DNA from: Eopsaltria australis | Taxonomy: Eukaryota > Chordata > Aves > Passeriformes > Petroicidae | Direction: 5' to 3' | NCBI GenBank assembly: GCA_034509425.1 | Contig: JAVTVJ010000001.1 | Span: forward strand, 14,270,738-14,334,737 | Length of the DNA stretch: 64,000 bases | Shown: positions 28,701 to 40,700 of the stretch, piece after piece | Layout of the letters: every line of letters begins with the position of its first letter | Position numbering within the stretch: the first letter of the stretch is position 1 | Made by a program: the position numbers and the translations under genes | Notes under the pieces: model-generated | Databases searched by the model: none | The model's input: only the letters and a program-made list of their open reading frames with translations | Told to the model about the DNA's origin: nothing

Positions 28701-31700
28701 ATAAAGATACAGAAATTCAAAATGTTTAGAATAAACAATGCAACTTCTAGTCTATGTCAAGAGAAATTTTTTTAAAACAAATTAAGAGGGCAGACTGTCT
28801 GCAATAATTCTGGTTATTTCAAATTTGTAACAGTTTACACAATATTATAAAATACACTTGTGAATATATGGCAAGTTCAATTTTTAAAGATTAAATAAAT
28901 CATATTCATGTTGTCGTACCACTAACTCCATTGACCACTGCTTAGTAAACTGATAAAACATTGATCCAAGCTAAAAGCAGCCAAACTTCCAGCAGCTTGG
29001 TAGTATGATGACAGAAAATCCATTTTAGCATGAGAAAAGCTTTAATTCCATTTATTTCATGGAATTTACCTGTACCTACTAAATGCACATAACACATGTG
29101 TGTGTATGCATGCATTGGACACAGATGCATAAAGTTTCTCTTGTGTAGTAAAAAATTACAAACAAACCAACAAACAAAAAAAACCAAACAAAAAACCAAC
29201 CAAACAAAACCCCCAAATCAAACAAACAAAAAAAACAACCCCGAAACAAACAAACAAACAAACAAACAAAAAACAACAAAACAAAAAAATTAAAAAAAAT
29301 AAAAAAAAACCAAACAAAAAAAAACCAAAACCAAAAAAAAAGCCTAACCCCCACCCCACATCCCCAAACAGAACAAACTCCCCCAAATTGGAAAGAGAGA
29401 TTTTGCTAATACTTCTTTTCACCTTGCCAGGAACCTCTGTGGCTTATGACACCTCAGAAAATAACATTCCCTTATTTTCTGCAGTGGATTCATTAAGCTT
29501 CAGTAGACTGTGACAGAGAAGCAATAACCATATAATTAAGAAGATCTGCAGAATGAACTGAGTGCCTTCTGTTTTTTTTTAAAAAAACCTCCCTAAACCT
29601 TACAATAACATATGCACACTTATGTCAAAGGTATACCAAAAATTACTCATTGCAAAGTAATTTTCATATTTCTCTCACAGTGTAATGAGATCCATAGTAC
29701 AGTTGATTCACTTTTCCTGTCTTTAATAGAGAAGCAGAGATTTAAAAACAAGTATACTCTCTTAAAGTACCCTGGATGTTCAGCTGCTTCTTGCAAAGAA
29801 TATATGGACATGAAAGGCCATAGATGGCAAATTCATTGATAGAATCCACACTCTTCTCAAAAAGTTTGCAATGGTACTTGATGTTATATGGGGGCATGCC
29901 ACATCAATCTCTAAATGATCTCAAAAATTAACATCTTCTACTAAAGAGAATAGTAGTACCATCCCCTGACTTGTCTCTTTCTCATCAAAATCCCTCATGA
30001 CTGCTTTTTTACATACTGTGTTTCATTATTTTTATAGGAAACAGGAGGAAATAGATAAATGAACAGCTAGCTGTTCTGACAAACTCACAAATGCAATAAA
30101 GAACCTTGATGCTAAAATCTTAAAATGTACCAACAGACCTGCCAGTATGATTTTAGCATCAGTCAGTGCTCTTTGGACTTCACTGAGACTCCATAACAAC
30201 AACCAGGTACCTTGAAAATAAATTTTAGGCTCCTTATCTCAAAGAACCTCCCTGCTAAAAGTAAAAATTCACTAAAGTCTGGGATGACAGAACTTACAGA
30301 CGCTGCCTGCTTGCGGGCCTGGCTGATAAGTTCTTTAATTTCAGACAGGTTCCTGTTCAGGTTCTCCTCTAGCATTTTCAAAGGTTTGAGTCTATCCAAT
30401 AAAAGACTTGCTTGTGCTTCAACTTCTTTAACTTGTTTTTCAGCTGTGAATGCTGTGAAAACATAAAAGAAATGTTGAGGAAGGGTGAAAGCAAAATGTA
30501 CTGTTCTTTGCTAAAATACTTAGCCAAGGTAGCCAGTTTCTGATCATTTTGGTTTCAGCAACTTTAAACATCAGTAAAGGATATACATCCTATGTGAATA
30601 CTCCAGAAGTCTTTTTTAAAAAGTTAGCATATTTTTACTGAATTAGGGATAAACTGTCAGACTCATATTTAGTGCCTGTTAAAACTGAGTATTAGTACTG
30701 CTTCTGCAAGCAGTGACATTTCCACAGAGCAAACTTACCAGCTTTTGATGAATCAGTTATGAGTTCACTTGTTTTCCTCAAAGTGTCATTAACTTGGGAC
30801 AATGCAGAAGATGTATTCATTAGCTTTTGACTGAACTCCCCAAAGTGACTTAAATCCACCAGAGCACTGGTGTTTGCAGACACAGCCAGCTCCTTCACTT
30901 CAAGCATGTATTTCCTGGTATCTGAAACACAGTTTCCAGGTTAAAAAAGCATTCAAAACTTTCATACATACTTGTGACTAACAAATGTCTGGCTTTGTAA
31001 CAGCAGCTACAAACATAGTCAAAATACTAGGAATGCTGTCAGTTACATTCCTGTCATAGTAAGAATTGTATTTTTGTTTGGGGAGCTTGATTCTGCCTAT
31101 CTCAAAAGGAAGTTTGTATGAATGCACCAGGCTCACTGTGTTTACATTCCCTAAATGAGTGTTGGCACCCAGTGACACTCATCTGAGACTTATGTTTTGA
31201 ATCCTATGCAAAGCTGGTGAGGGAGAAGGTCTGTTACACCCTCTGTTTTTGGCTACAATCAGCTGTATACTGAGTGCACCACTCCCAATCTCAGCCTGTC
31301 CCTTACACCCCCTGCCCACAATAGTGGGAAGATGCTGCACCTGGCAAAAAAAGGTCTGAGTTAGACCTCCAAGGATCCTTCTTCACCACTCTCTACACAG
31401 AGATCAATGCCACCATGAATCTCTGACCATAGGGGGAAAAAAAAGAGACAACTTCAAGAAATGTAACAACAAAGCTGAAATCGAACAATGTTAAGCTGTG
31501 AGTTAAGGAGAACACTCCTGTGATATTAATGACTTTATTTTCAATGTGCAGCTTTATGTTAGCATCCTGCAATTCATATCCAGTGTAACTTCGTCATTAC
31601 TATTACCCTTCAGCATGAATTAGGTCTCTGAATTGCAAAACGGGTACTTTAAGGCTTTGAACTTAGCATTCTAATCCAGATTCACAATAGAATGAAACCA

Positions 31701-34700
31701 CCCTAGCAAGAGGTCTTTATCTGTGGTTTTCTAACTTAAAACACATTATTTAGATTGGCAAAGTATTTTGGACCGTCTTATTCACAACTTCAAAGTAATT
31801 TTCTTTATCACTTTCCATGAACTCTAGGTTTTACCTTTTTTCAAAACAATGACTGAAAAAGCGAATTCTTTCACTTCAGAAAAGCACAGAAAATAGATTT
31901 TAGTCAATTAAATGAAGTCAGCATTTACAGCAAGAAAACATTTACATGCAGACTGTAAAATTCACAGATTAGTATAAACAGTTTTGAAACAAGCCAGAAA
32001 AGAAAGTGAAATCTCACAGTTCCATAAATAAGTTTCTCTGCATGTGGGATTAAACATTCTATAACTTCACTCTCCTTTCATATCAGCGCAATTATATTTC
32101 TATCAGAGCCCCTCCTGATTTACAGCAATGTGAAATGTGAATCAGACTACAGACCTTCTATTATAACCCAATTACGTTTAATGGGTTTACTGAAAAGAAT
32201 GTAAAATATTTAGGAGGCTAAATGAAGTCTCCAGTAATTTATTGCTAGGTCTCTGCAATCAGATAATGAACAGGGTTTTATTACAATTGTACTAGAAAAT
32301 TCTGTAATAAGGAGAATGTCAATATAAATTTCACTTACTGTTAGGCAAGACTCTGAGTGTCAACAGAGAATCATTAAGTTGGTTGCCAATTTTATTAGTA
32401 CTTTCCTGAATCTTTTCTACTTTTCTGTTCAACCCATTCAATCGAAGTAGAAGTCCTGTTGAAAGAAATAATATATGCATAAACAAATATCATACAACCC
32501 ACACAAAACCAAAGTATTCATTTATCTCATCAATGGAACTTTGTTTTTCAGCAGAAAGAGCACTTTACAAACAGGAATGCAAAATGAATGCAGCATAAAT
32601 AGATAAGCTCCTGTGGGCACTATTCTGTTGAAAGCTACCCTTTTTGGCCAATTCCATGAAACTGAATGGCTACAAACATCCTGAGGAAAAGGCTATAAAT
32701 TAAAATTATTCCATGATTGTGAACTCTAATAGTTTTTACGGTGTTCTTCACATTTTATATTATCTAACAAGAGCTGAAGAAGAGGCTTTTTCTATATATC
32801 TGTGATCTGTCTGCAGAGTCCCCTCATTAGAAATTAAAATATGTAGAAGGAACAAAAAAATTCTGTCCATTTGAATTACACAAAATTTATATGTATTCTT
32901 GAACCATTGGTATTGCAAGAAAACACCATTTTGCAGTTACAGTTTATCTCTGTGAAACATTCCCTTTCTGTCCAATTTTGTCAAAAATTTCACTTAGGGC
33001 CTGCTTCTGCTCCTACACAAAGCCTTTGTTCAAAATGCTTTTGAATTTTTATGGTGTAGACTTCAATGCCTTGCTGGTATCTGTGGAGTTATAAAAAAAA
33101 CAGAAGTATTTTTCAATTTATGGAGACAAAGAAGTTCAGCTGATTCTTGTAATTCAGTTGTGCAGTAGGAACAAGTAAAAAGGATTAGGATTTGAACATC
33201 ATCTTATATTCCCTGTGCCACCCATGATTTATTAAATAAAAACAAATTAATGGAATTTTCAAGAATTATGCTTTTTCTTTGTCTGCGGCACAATCTCTAA
33301 TGATTTTATTAATAAAGTTTGGAAAAACAGCCATTGCAAGCACTGATTATAGGTAAATGGAATAAAGTGAAGGCCAAATTTTTAAATGTTTACACAGGAA
33401 AGTTGTATTATTACCCAAAAAATGTAAATACTATGTGAATCCATAAAACATTAATCTTAATTGCAAGTAAATATGTACATAGCTATAAATAAATATTTTC
33501 CTTAGCTTACACACATTAAAAAATAAACTACACAAAAAAGCAGCACAAAACAGAAAATAGAGAAAAGAAATAGAGACAGGAATGTGAATTATATAGAACT
33601 GACCATCACTTTTTTTCTTCAGATTTTTGGCTTCATTCTGAAATTTGGAGCTAAGCAGTAGAGTTTCTTTTCCCAGAAGATTGAAAGACTCCTCTGGCTA
33701 AAAAACACAGACATCAAGTTGCCACATATGAAAAACAGAAATTCAACTGAACACTTTTAAATATCTGCAGACACCTACATAAAGCTGTTAAACATTTTTG
33801 TTATTTATGAGATATTCCATTCACTACCTTATTAAGCATCCCTTACAAATAATACAAGTTGCTATCCTTTATTCATGAATGAGACACTGAATGTCTTTGT
33901 GATTTAATAATAAAAAAAGACAACTATGAAACAACACCTACAAAATTTTAGTTTCAATACTGCTATTGATTCAGTGTTGTCTTTTGGAAATTCTATTTCC
34001 AGGCCTAATTCAACATTTCCAGCAGTGAGCAATTTAAAGTGAGATATTTAGAAATCACAGTCTTAGAAGAATTTGTCTCTCTTTCTCCAACTGAAAAAAT
34101 CTGGAAAAACACCTTGAAGGATTCATGCTATGCAAAGCTTTAATAAAACAGCGTGCTATATAACATACAAGCTCAGAAAAGAATGTCAACTATTTTGATC
34201 GCTGTTACGTAAATTCATTATCACACATTTGTTTCTGCAGGGATAATGTGCACGACGAAGAGATGCGAAGGGGAAATAAAATTTTAGGAAACTGTTAAGA
34301 TCAGACTGGGAACTGGTCTGTTCTTTTTAATTTACTGTGTCAGTAACAATCTGATAATCTCTGAAGGCTGGGGGATGGTAGATGAGACACAAACATACAT
34401 TTGTTATGAAATGTCCTCTACTAAGCAAAACAGATGTGGTTGTGAATACCTAGATAGAAATGGAAGAGGGATAGGTCAAATAAGGAGATAATGGAATAAT
34501 TCCAAAGGTGGAAGGGAGCACTAGAGGCCTGGGAATTTAAGTTCTACAAGAATACATGTCAGATGACTGATATAAACCCTCACAGAATCAAGTCCAGACC
34601 AGCTAAACATGCACTAGACATTAAAAAGTCAACAAAACAAAGGGAAAATGGTGCTGTGGCAGAGGGAAAAGCAAGGCAAATAGAAGTTGAAATGTGGTGT

Positions 34701-37700
34701 CATTACTGCCTTGGAGTATGGATTCAGGATATAGTTACAACTAGTACCACTACTACATAGTAGCTGGTAGGACAGGCTGCCATCAAGGACATGTATCCAT
34801 CAAGAAGACTCAAGTTTTCAGCAAGTGCAGAAACAATTAGAACAAATATTCCTAAATGAGAAAAGTCAAGACATAAATTAAAATACTAATATTGATACTT
34901 ACTAAATCCAAAGCGCCATTCACAACTCTAGATGCATCATCTGCCAAACTCTCTGTTCTTTCAATCACACTTTTAACACTGGAGTGAGTGTAGATAGCAG
35001 CAGTTGTGTTCAGAGTCACATTTCTTACTCTAGAGAGGCCACTAAATAGACAATCAACAAGCAATTCTGTTTTCAATCAAGCACTGAGTTCCACGTCTTC
35101 AATTACAACATGCAAATCTTTCCAGAATACATGATGCACTCTGAAAAAAAACGAGCACATCTTCCCCAGTGTTGCATAAGGGGCTTTAAATTCATTATTA
35201 TGAACTGAAAAAATCAGTTACAAGGTTTTCAGCTACAGGGTTTTTTTCTATTTTGTTAGTTGCTGTTCTGTTTTGTTCCTTTCAATCTCTTTTTCTTCTT
35301 CTATTTTTTTCCCTTTTATTTATGTTAATTTTTCCAATTTATAAAGACCCTCAGAACAAATAAATTGTATTGCCTAAACAGAACAGAAACAAGCCCCTAT
35401 CTCAAAAACTAAGTACAGACACAGGATCTAGGAGGAAATTATAAGCATCTGAAATCTTATCCACATTAAATTTTGCTTTATTTAATTTATCTGCATGTGA
35501 TGAAGTCAAGAATTGCTTAATGTTACTCTGAGCAAAACTTTCTGTTTTCAAACTTTAAAAATAGATGTCACTTTTCCAATCTGATATGTTAACATTTAAC
35601 ACATGCCTGCTGATCTAAAAGATAAAACAACAAGCAACCTAGAATGATTCCTGGGATAGAAGACTAATTTCCATGTAGTGAATTAACTGGAATGACTTAG
35701 CAACTTTTAAATTCTAAGAGTGCATTTGAGTGGATTTGAAATTGCAACCCACTCATTTATGCAAAATGCTTTGAAAGCAGCAATAAGAGGCATAGTGAGA
35801 ATAGCTTCTTGGTTAAATTCCAAAATATACTGCTAAAAGCTTTTCATATGTATACCAGAAGCTTTCCAAGCCATACCATGATACACTCACTGGGCATTTA
35901 ATAATTTACCAGTTACTGTGTAAGTCAGCCACATGACATGCAAGACTAATCAACTCTTCTCTATGTCATTTAATAAAGTTCCAGTGCATTAAGAGTAAAG
36001 AGCACTCGAAATGAAATGGGGGATAAAAATTGACCATGGAATCATTTGGGTTGGAAGAAACTGTTGCGGTGGTTCGGAACCAGAGGACTTCCGGACAGGT
36101 TCCACGGACAGAGGGTTTCCCCCCGGAGCTCCCAGGGGTAGCAGTTGGACCACCAATCCACGGACCCCAAGCTCCTGCTATTGGTTACTGGACTTGTCTG
36201 TTATGTATTCCCGCTCTGGGAAATTCCCTGTCACTCCATAGTTCATTCGTTGTTCTCTCTGTTCCCCTCCCCTCCCTAAACCCCATTTGATCAGGTACCC
36301 CAGCCCCTCCCCTGTATTGTCCCCTGCCCTCATCCTATTGGGTGTTGTTCCTCCTTAAATACCGATGTAATAAGCTGCTCTGGGCTCTTGGTTCATGTGC
36401 TCCCTTTGGAGGCAATAAACCTACCGAAATCACATACCAAGAGACCTCCTTCTCTGGTAGTTCTTTGCTGTTTCACCACGCTCTGGGGGCAACATCTCCC
36501 CGGACCGAACGCGGGCCAGCTGTGCTCATAGTCAGCACTCCGAGGGTGCCTTCCCGAGGGCGAACGGCATCCTAGGATAGGGCTAGGACTCCGCTGCCGG
36601 GACCAGGGTGGGACTGAAGCAGGGAACGCAACAAGTGGCGCACCGAACAGAGACTCCGACCTCTCGGGGTTCCCTGCGAGCGACCTGGATACGCAGCAGC
36701 GTTCCGGACTGCGCCTTCGGGACGTCGCTCCCCTAGCGAGAACTTCCGCGTTTTAGCGGGGGGCTGGCAGGGGCCGTCAGCAACCGTTCTGGAGCGTCTG
36801 AAGTGTGTACGCTAGCTGAGCGAACTGACGAGACCAGAGAACCTTGCTCTTTTGGATGTTTCTCCCTCCGGAGCCGGTGACGGCAACTGAAGCCGGGATC
36901 GAGGAACCAAGACCCGCACGGAGCGGTGAGGTTTGGCGGCTGCGAGGCGCGGTGGGAAAGGACAAGGATCCGCGCGCGGCGGCGAAGCTCGGTGCCCGTG
37001 ATAGCGGCGGGAAAGCCACCGAGAACCGAGCGCAGACGGTGAGGTCTAATCCGCGATAGGCAGCGGGAATCAGGCTCGAGGGTGAGTTTTGTACCGTATA
37101 AAAAGAGCAAGGAGGCTTTTATTCGGAGACAATGGGTATTAAGCTGTCCCGAATAGAGCAGGAGTTTTATGTCCAAGTTAAAGAGACCCTAAAGTTAAAA
37201 AACGGGAATGCTAATAAGAAGGCTTGGAAACGTTTTGTTAAATGGATCTTTGCCTATGTCCCTCTTGCTTATGCTTCTTCTGTTAAAACTCTGAGTTTTT
37301 GGGAGTTAGTAGAAAAACGTTTAGAGGCAGTGGAGAGAGGGGGTGATGTTTCTGTCCGAAAATTTTTCCCGTTGTTGATTGTAATTTGTTATACTTTTCG
37401 TAATTGTCCTGAAAGTTCGAAATCCCCGACTCACCCACCCCACGTTCCTAATTCCCCTTTTCCCAATCCCTCTTCCCCGCCCACAGCCAAACTCGCGCCG
37501 GCTGCGCTCCCCCATTGTTCCGAGTTTAAAGATGGCGGCGGCCTCGTGGCGCCGTGCCTACACCCCTGCGCCCACTGCGCTGTCTCACGCCGAAAGCCCG
37601 CGAATCCTCCCAACTCCTCCCACGTCTTCTTCCCCTTCGCGTCGATTGGCCCCGCGTCGGGCTCCCCCCCCGCGGCCGATGGTGTCTTCGCGTCGGGTCC

Positions 37701-40700
37701 CTCCCCTCGCGCCGGAGGTCCCTGCCCCAGCCCGAGGGAGATCCCCGCCCCACCACGAGCCTGGACTGCTCATATCAACTGCAGTCCCGCCCCTAACCAC
37801 CGCCCACTTCCAGATCCCCACGCTCCCTCGTTCACACCCCGGGATTGGGGGCCGAAAAGTGGAGAGGCTGAAGCCTGTGATGCAGCCAGTCAGCCAGACC
37901 CTGCAGTGGCATCAGGTGTGCACAGCCCTCAGGGTAACAACCCACGATGGGAATCACAGTCACCTGCAGCCTTGCGAGAGCCTAGCAAGGTGGAGAGAGA
38001 GCTTGGGAGAAATTCTCCTCACTTTAAAGGTGTGCTGGTCCCATCTGACATAAAAACAATCCTGACAGGCATTTTAGTTAAGGTTCAGTATCGGGTGTGG
38101 GAAAAGACATGGAAGCAGCAGCTTCAAAGCCTGCTGAACAGTTCTAATCACCCTCCACCTAAGTCTTCCACAGGCTCCTGGACACCACATGCTCCATCCC
38201 ATTTGGGAAACGGATCGGCACCGTGCTCCTCAAAGAAATTAAAAGCTGAATCCACTGTGTCCTGCTCTCCATCACCACCCATGCCACTGGAGACCCCATC
38301 AGAGGCGATGACCAGTCACTTGAACCACGATGGCTGAAGTTAGTAGGCATCACAACTCTCCACCCAACACATCCACCAGAGCAGATCCAGTCGCATCCAC
38401 CAACAGACGCTGCTCCACAGAGATCAGCGTGGAAGAGAAGGAAAAAGAAAACTCCAAGCTTTGACAGTCATCAAGAAAAATCACTGAGACCCTTCTTCTT
38501 GATATCTTCCCCTTAGACTCTCCTGAAACCTACCCCATGTACCTCCCATACCCCAATCATTCCCAGTCCTGTAGAGAGACAATGATTTAACAATGTTTGT
38601 TTGTTTATTTGCAGATTTTCAAGACTTTGCTTTGGATTTTAGTTATTATCTTCATTGTACTAACAAATCACTTTCTTTAAGTAAAAGACAGGGGGAGATG
38701 TTGCGGTGGTTCGGAACCAGAGGACTTCCGGACAGGTTCCACGGACAGAGGGTTTCCCCCCAAAGCTCCCAGAGGCAGCAGTTGGACCACCAATCCATGG
38801 ACCCCAAGCTCCTGCTATTGGTTACTGGACTTGTCTGTTATGTATTCCCGCTCTGGGAAATTCCCTGTCACTCCATAGTTCATTCGTTGTTCTCTCTGTT
38901 CCCCTCCCCTCCCTAAACCCCATTTGATCATGCACCCCGGCCCCTCCCCTGTATTGTCCCCTGCCCTCATCCTATTGGAGGTTGTGCCTCCCTTAAATAC
39001 CGATGTAATAAGCTGCTCTTGGCTCTTGGTCCATGTGCTCCCTTTGGAGGCAATAAACCTACCGAAATCACATACCAAGAGACCTCCTTCTCTGGTAGTT
39101 CTTCGCTGTTTCACCACGCTCCGGGGGCAACATCTCCCCGGACCGAACGCGGGCCAGCTGTGCCCGAAGTAGGCACTCCGAGGATGCCTTCCCGAGGGCG
39201 AACGGCATCCTAGGATAGGGCTAGGACTCCGCTGCCGGTACCAGGGTGGGACTGAAGCAGGGAACGCAACAAGAAACCTTTAAAGATCATCTAACACAAC
39301 TTCCCTGCCGTGGGCAGGGAATTTGTTTAGTGAATTAAGCTTCTACCTATTTATATTAAATCTGACAATAATGTAGACCTCATGATTTCATAGTTCTTGA
39401 GTTTATCACCTCTCTAGTGCATCTGCAAGTCTCTGGAACTCAGTGGCATGTTCCTCAGCTCTGTACACCAGGTCAAGCACTCCTCTCACAGACATCTGCA
39501 TTACCAGCTCATCCACGTGATGTCGCAGTTTGGAGCTCCACAGGACTAATCCATCCTGGTGGACTTCCATGTTCTGCAAAACAAAATGTTTCCCTTTTTT
39601 TTTTTTTTTCTTACTAGCAAAATACACTTGAGTGTCTCAAAGAGGATGCTAAAACTTGAGGACTTACAGATGTAGAGTTCTTTACATCTTGGGCAAGAGC
39701 AGCAGCAGCATTCACTAGGACCTTCCCTTCCTTAATGAGCATGGTCGACACTTCTCCACCTTCCTTTATTTTTAGCTTTTTGTCCTATAGCATAAATCAA
39801 GTGTTTTTCAGTAGGTTGATAAGCCAGCAATACTGATGAGTTCACATAACACATAATATTATGATTTTTAAACAGGGATCTGGCTTCCTTTATATTTTTA
39901 AGGTATCATATTTAAACATTAGAATGTTTAAATTTGTTTAAAAATGTAAAATTCAGATTTTAAAAACAATCATATATTTGTTATTTCTTATGCAACAACA
40001 CTGATGGTCCAGTCTTACATTTAACTCTGCCAGGTTGCTGGAGATGAGAGGAAACAAGCGCTGGGTCTCATTGATGTTAGCGAGCGCCTCGGTCACCAGG
40101 TCCTGGGCATCCTGCAGTCTGCTGCTGTGCTTTGATAAGAACTGGCTTGCATCTGTTTTTAGTTTAGCAAGTTCCTGCTGGGGTTTGAAATACTCGTTCT
40201 GAACCTGGGTCAATAACTTTTCTGCAGCTCTGTAAAAAGGAGAGGAATCAGAAATTAAAGAAATGGTGAAGGAGAAACTTAGGCATGAATTTCTTGAGGA
40301 GAAAATGGGGTCATGTGAAATTAATTTAAATGTATCTTTTACAAAAGTCTGCCTTTTTTTTTTTTTCTAGAATAGCACACATACACATGCTAGTTTAGTT
40401 ATTCATCTTGCCACACAAAATGATGACTGCCTGGGGAGAGGACAGTAATACAGCTCATGAATTTTGTATGTAATGACTAGAGGGGAAAGAAGTTAGTATT
40501 AATCACAATTGTTTGGACTTAATTTGGGACATCCCCCACATCAAATACTCTGTGAAACTTTCCTCTGGGAGTACTCTATATCCTAATTGTAGTGATTCAT
40601 ATTTTGAATGTAGGATCAAAACATCATTTACAAGGATTGGCACTGGAAGAAACAAGTAACCAGAACTGAAAGACCAAAGAGTCCAGTAAAGTTTAAATAT

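Larger units (their letters stand above)
36062..39271 (+). mobile_element. Endogenous retrovirus, internally deleted, betaretrovirus-like
   Basis: A complete proviral structure of 3.2 kb: two LTRs starting TG and ending CA, a 6-bp target duplication (AGAAAC), a primer-binding site, a gag-derived frame, a polypurine tract, and only about 2.07 kb of internal sequence. Protease, polymerase and most of env are absent, so it cannot replicate on its own. It sits antisense to LAMA1 in the intron between exons 39 and 40, the orientation usually tolerated in introns. The betaretrovirus-like assignment is an inference from the N-terminal gag features and the 6-bp duplication. Confidence 0.93.

Noticed and set aside
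29079..29422. Open frames rich in Phe/Trp/Val or Lys/Asn/Thr across the A/C tract
   Set aside because: They come only from the low-complexity repeat.
36733..37176. A 147-codon minus-strand frame in the retrovirus leader
   Set aside because: It overlaps the GC-rich leader and the gag start, where stops are rare, and no known retroviral gene is antisense here.
37532..38053. A 173-codon plus-strand frame inside the gag region
   Set aside because: It is a shadow of the 401-codon frame in GC-rich, Pro/Arg-coding DNA. The main frame has the matrix-like start.
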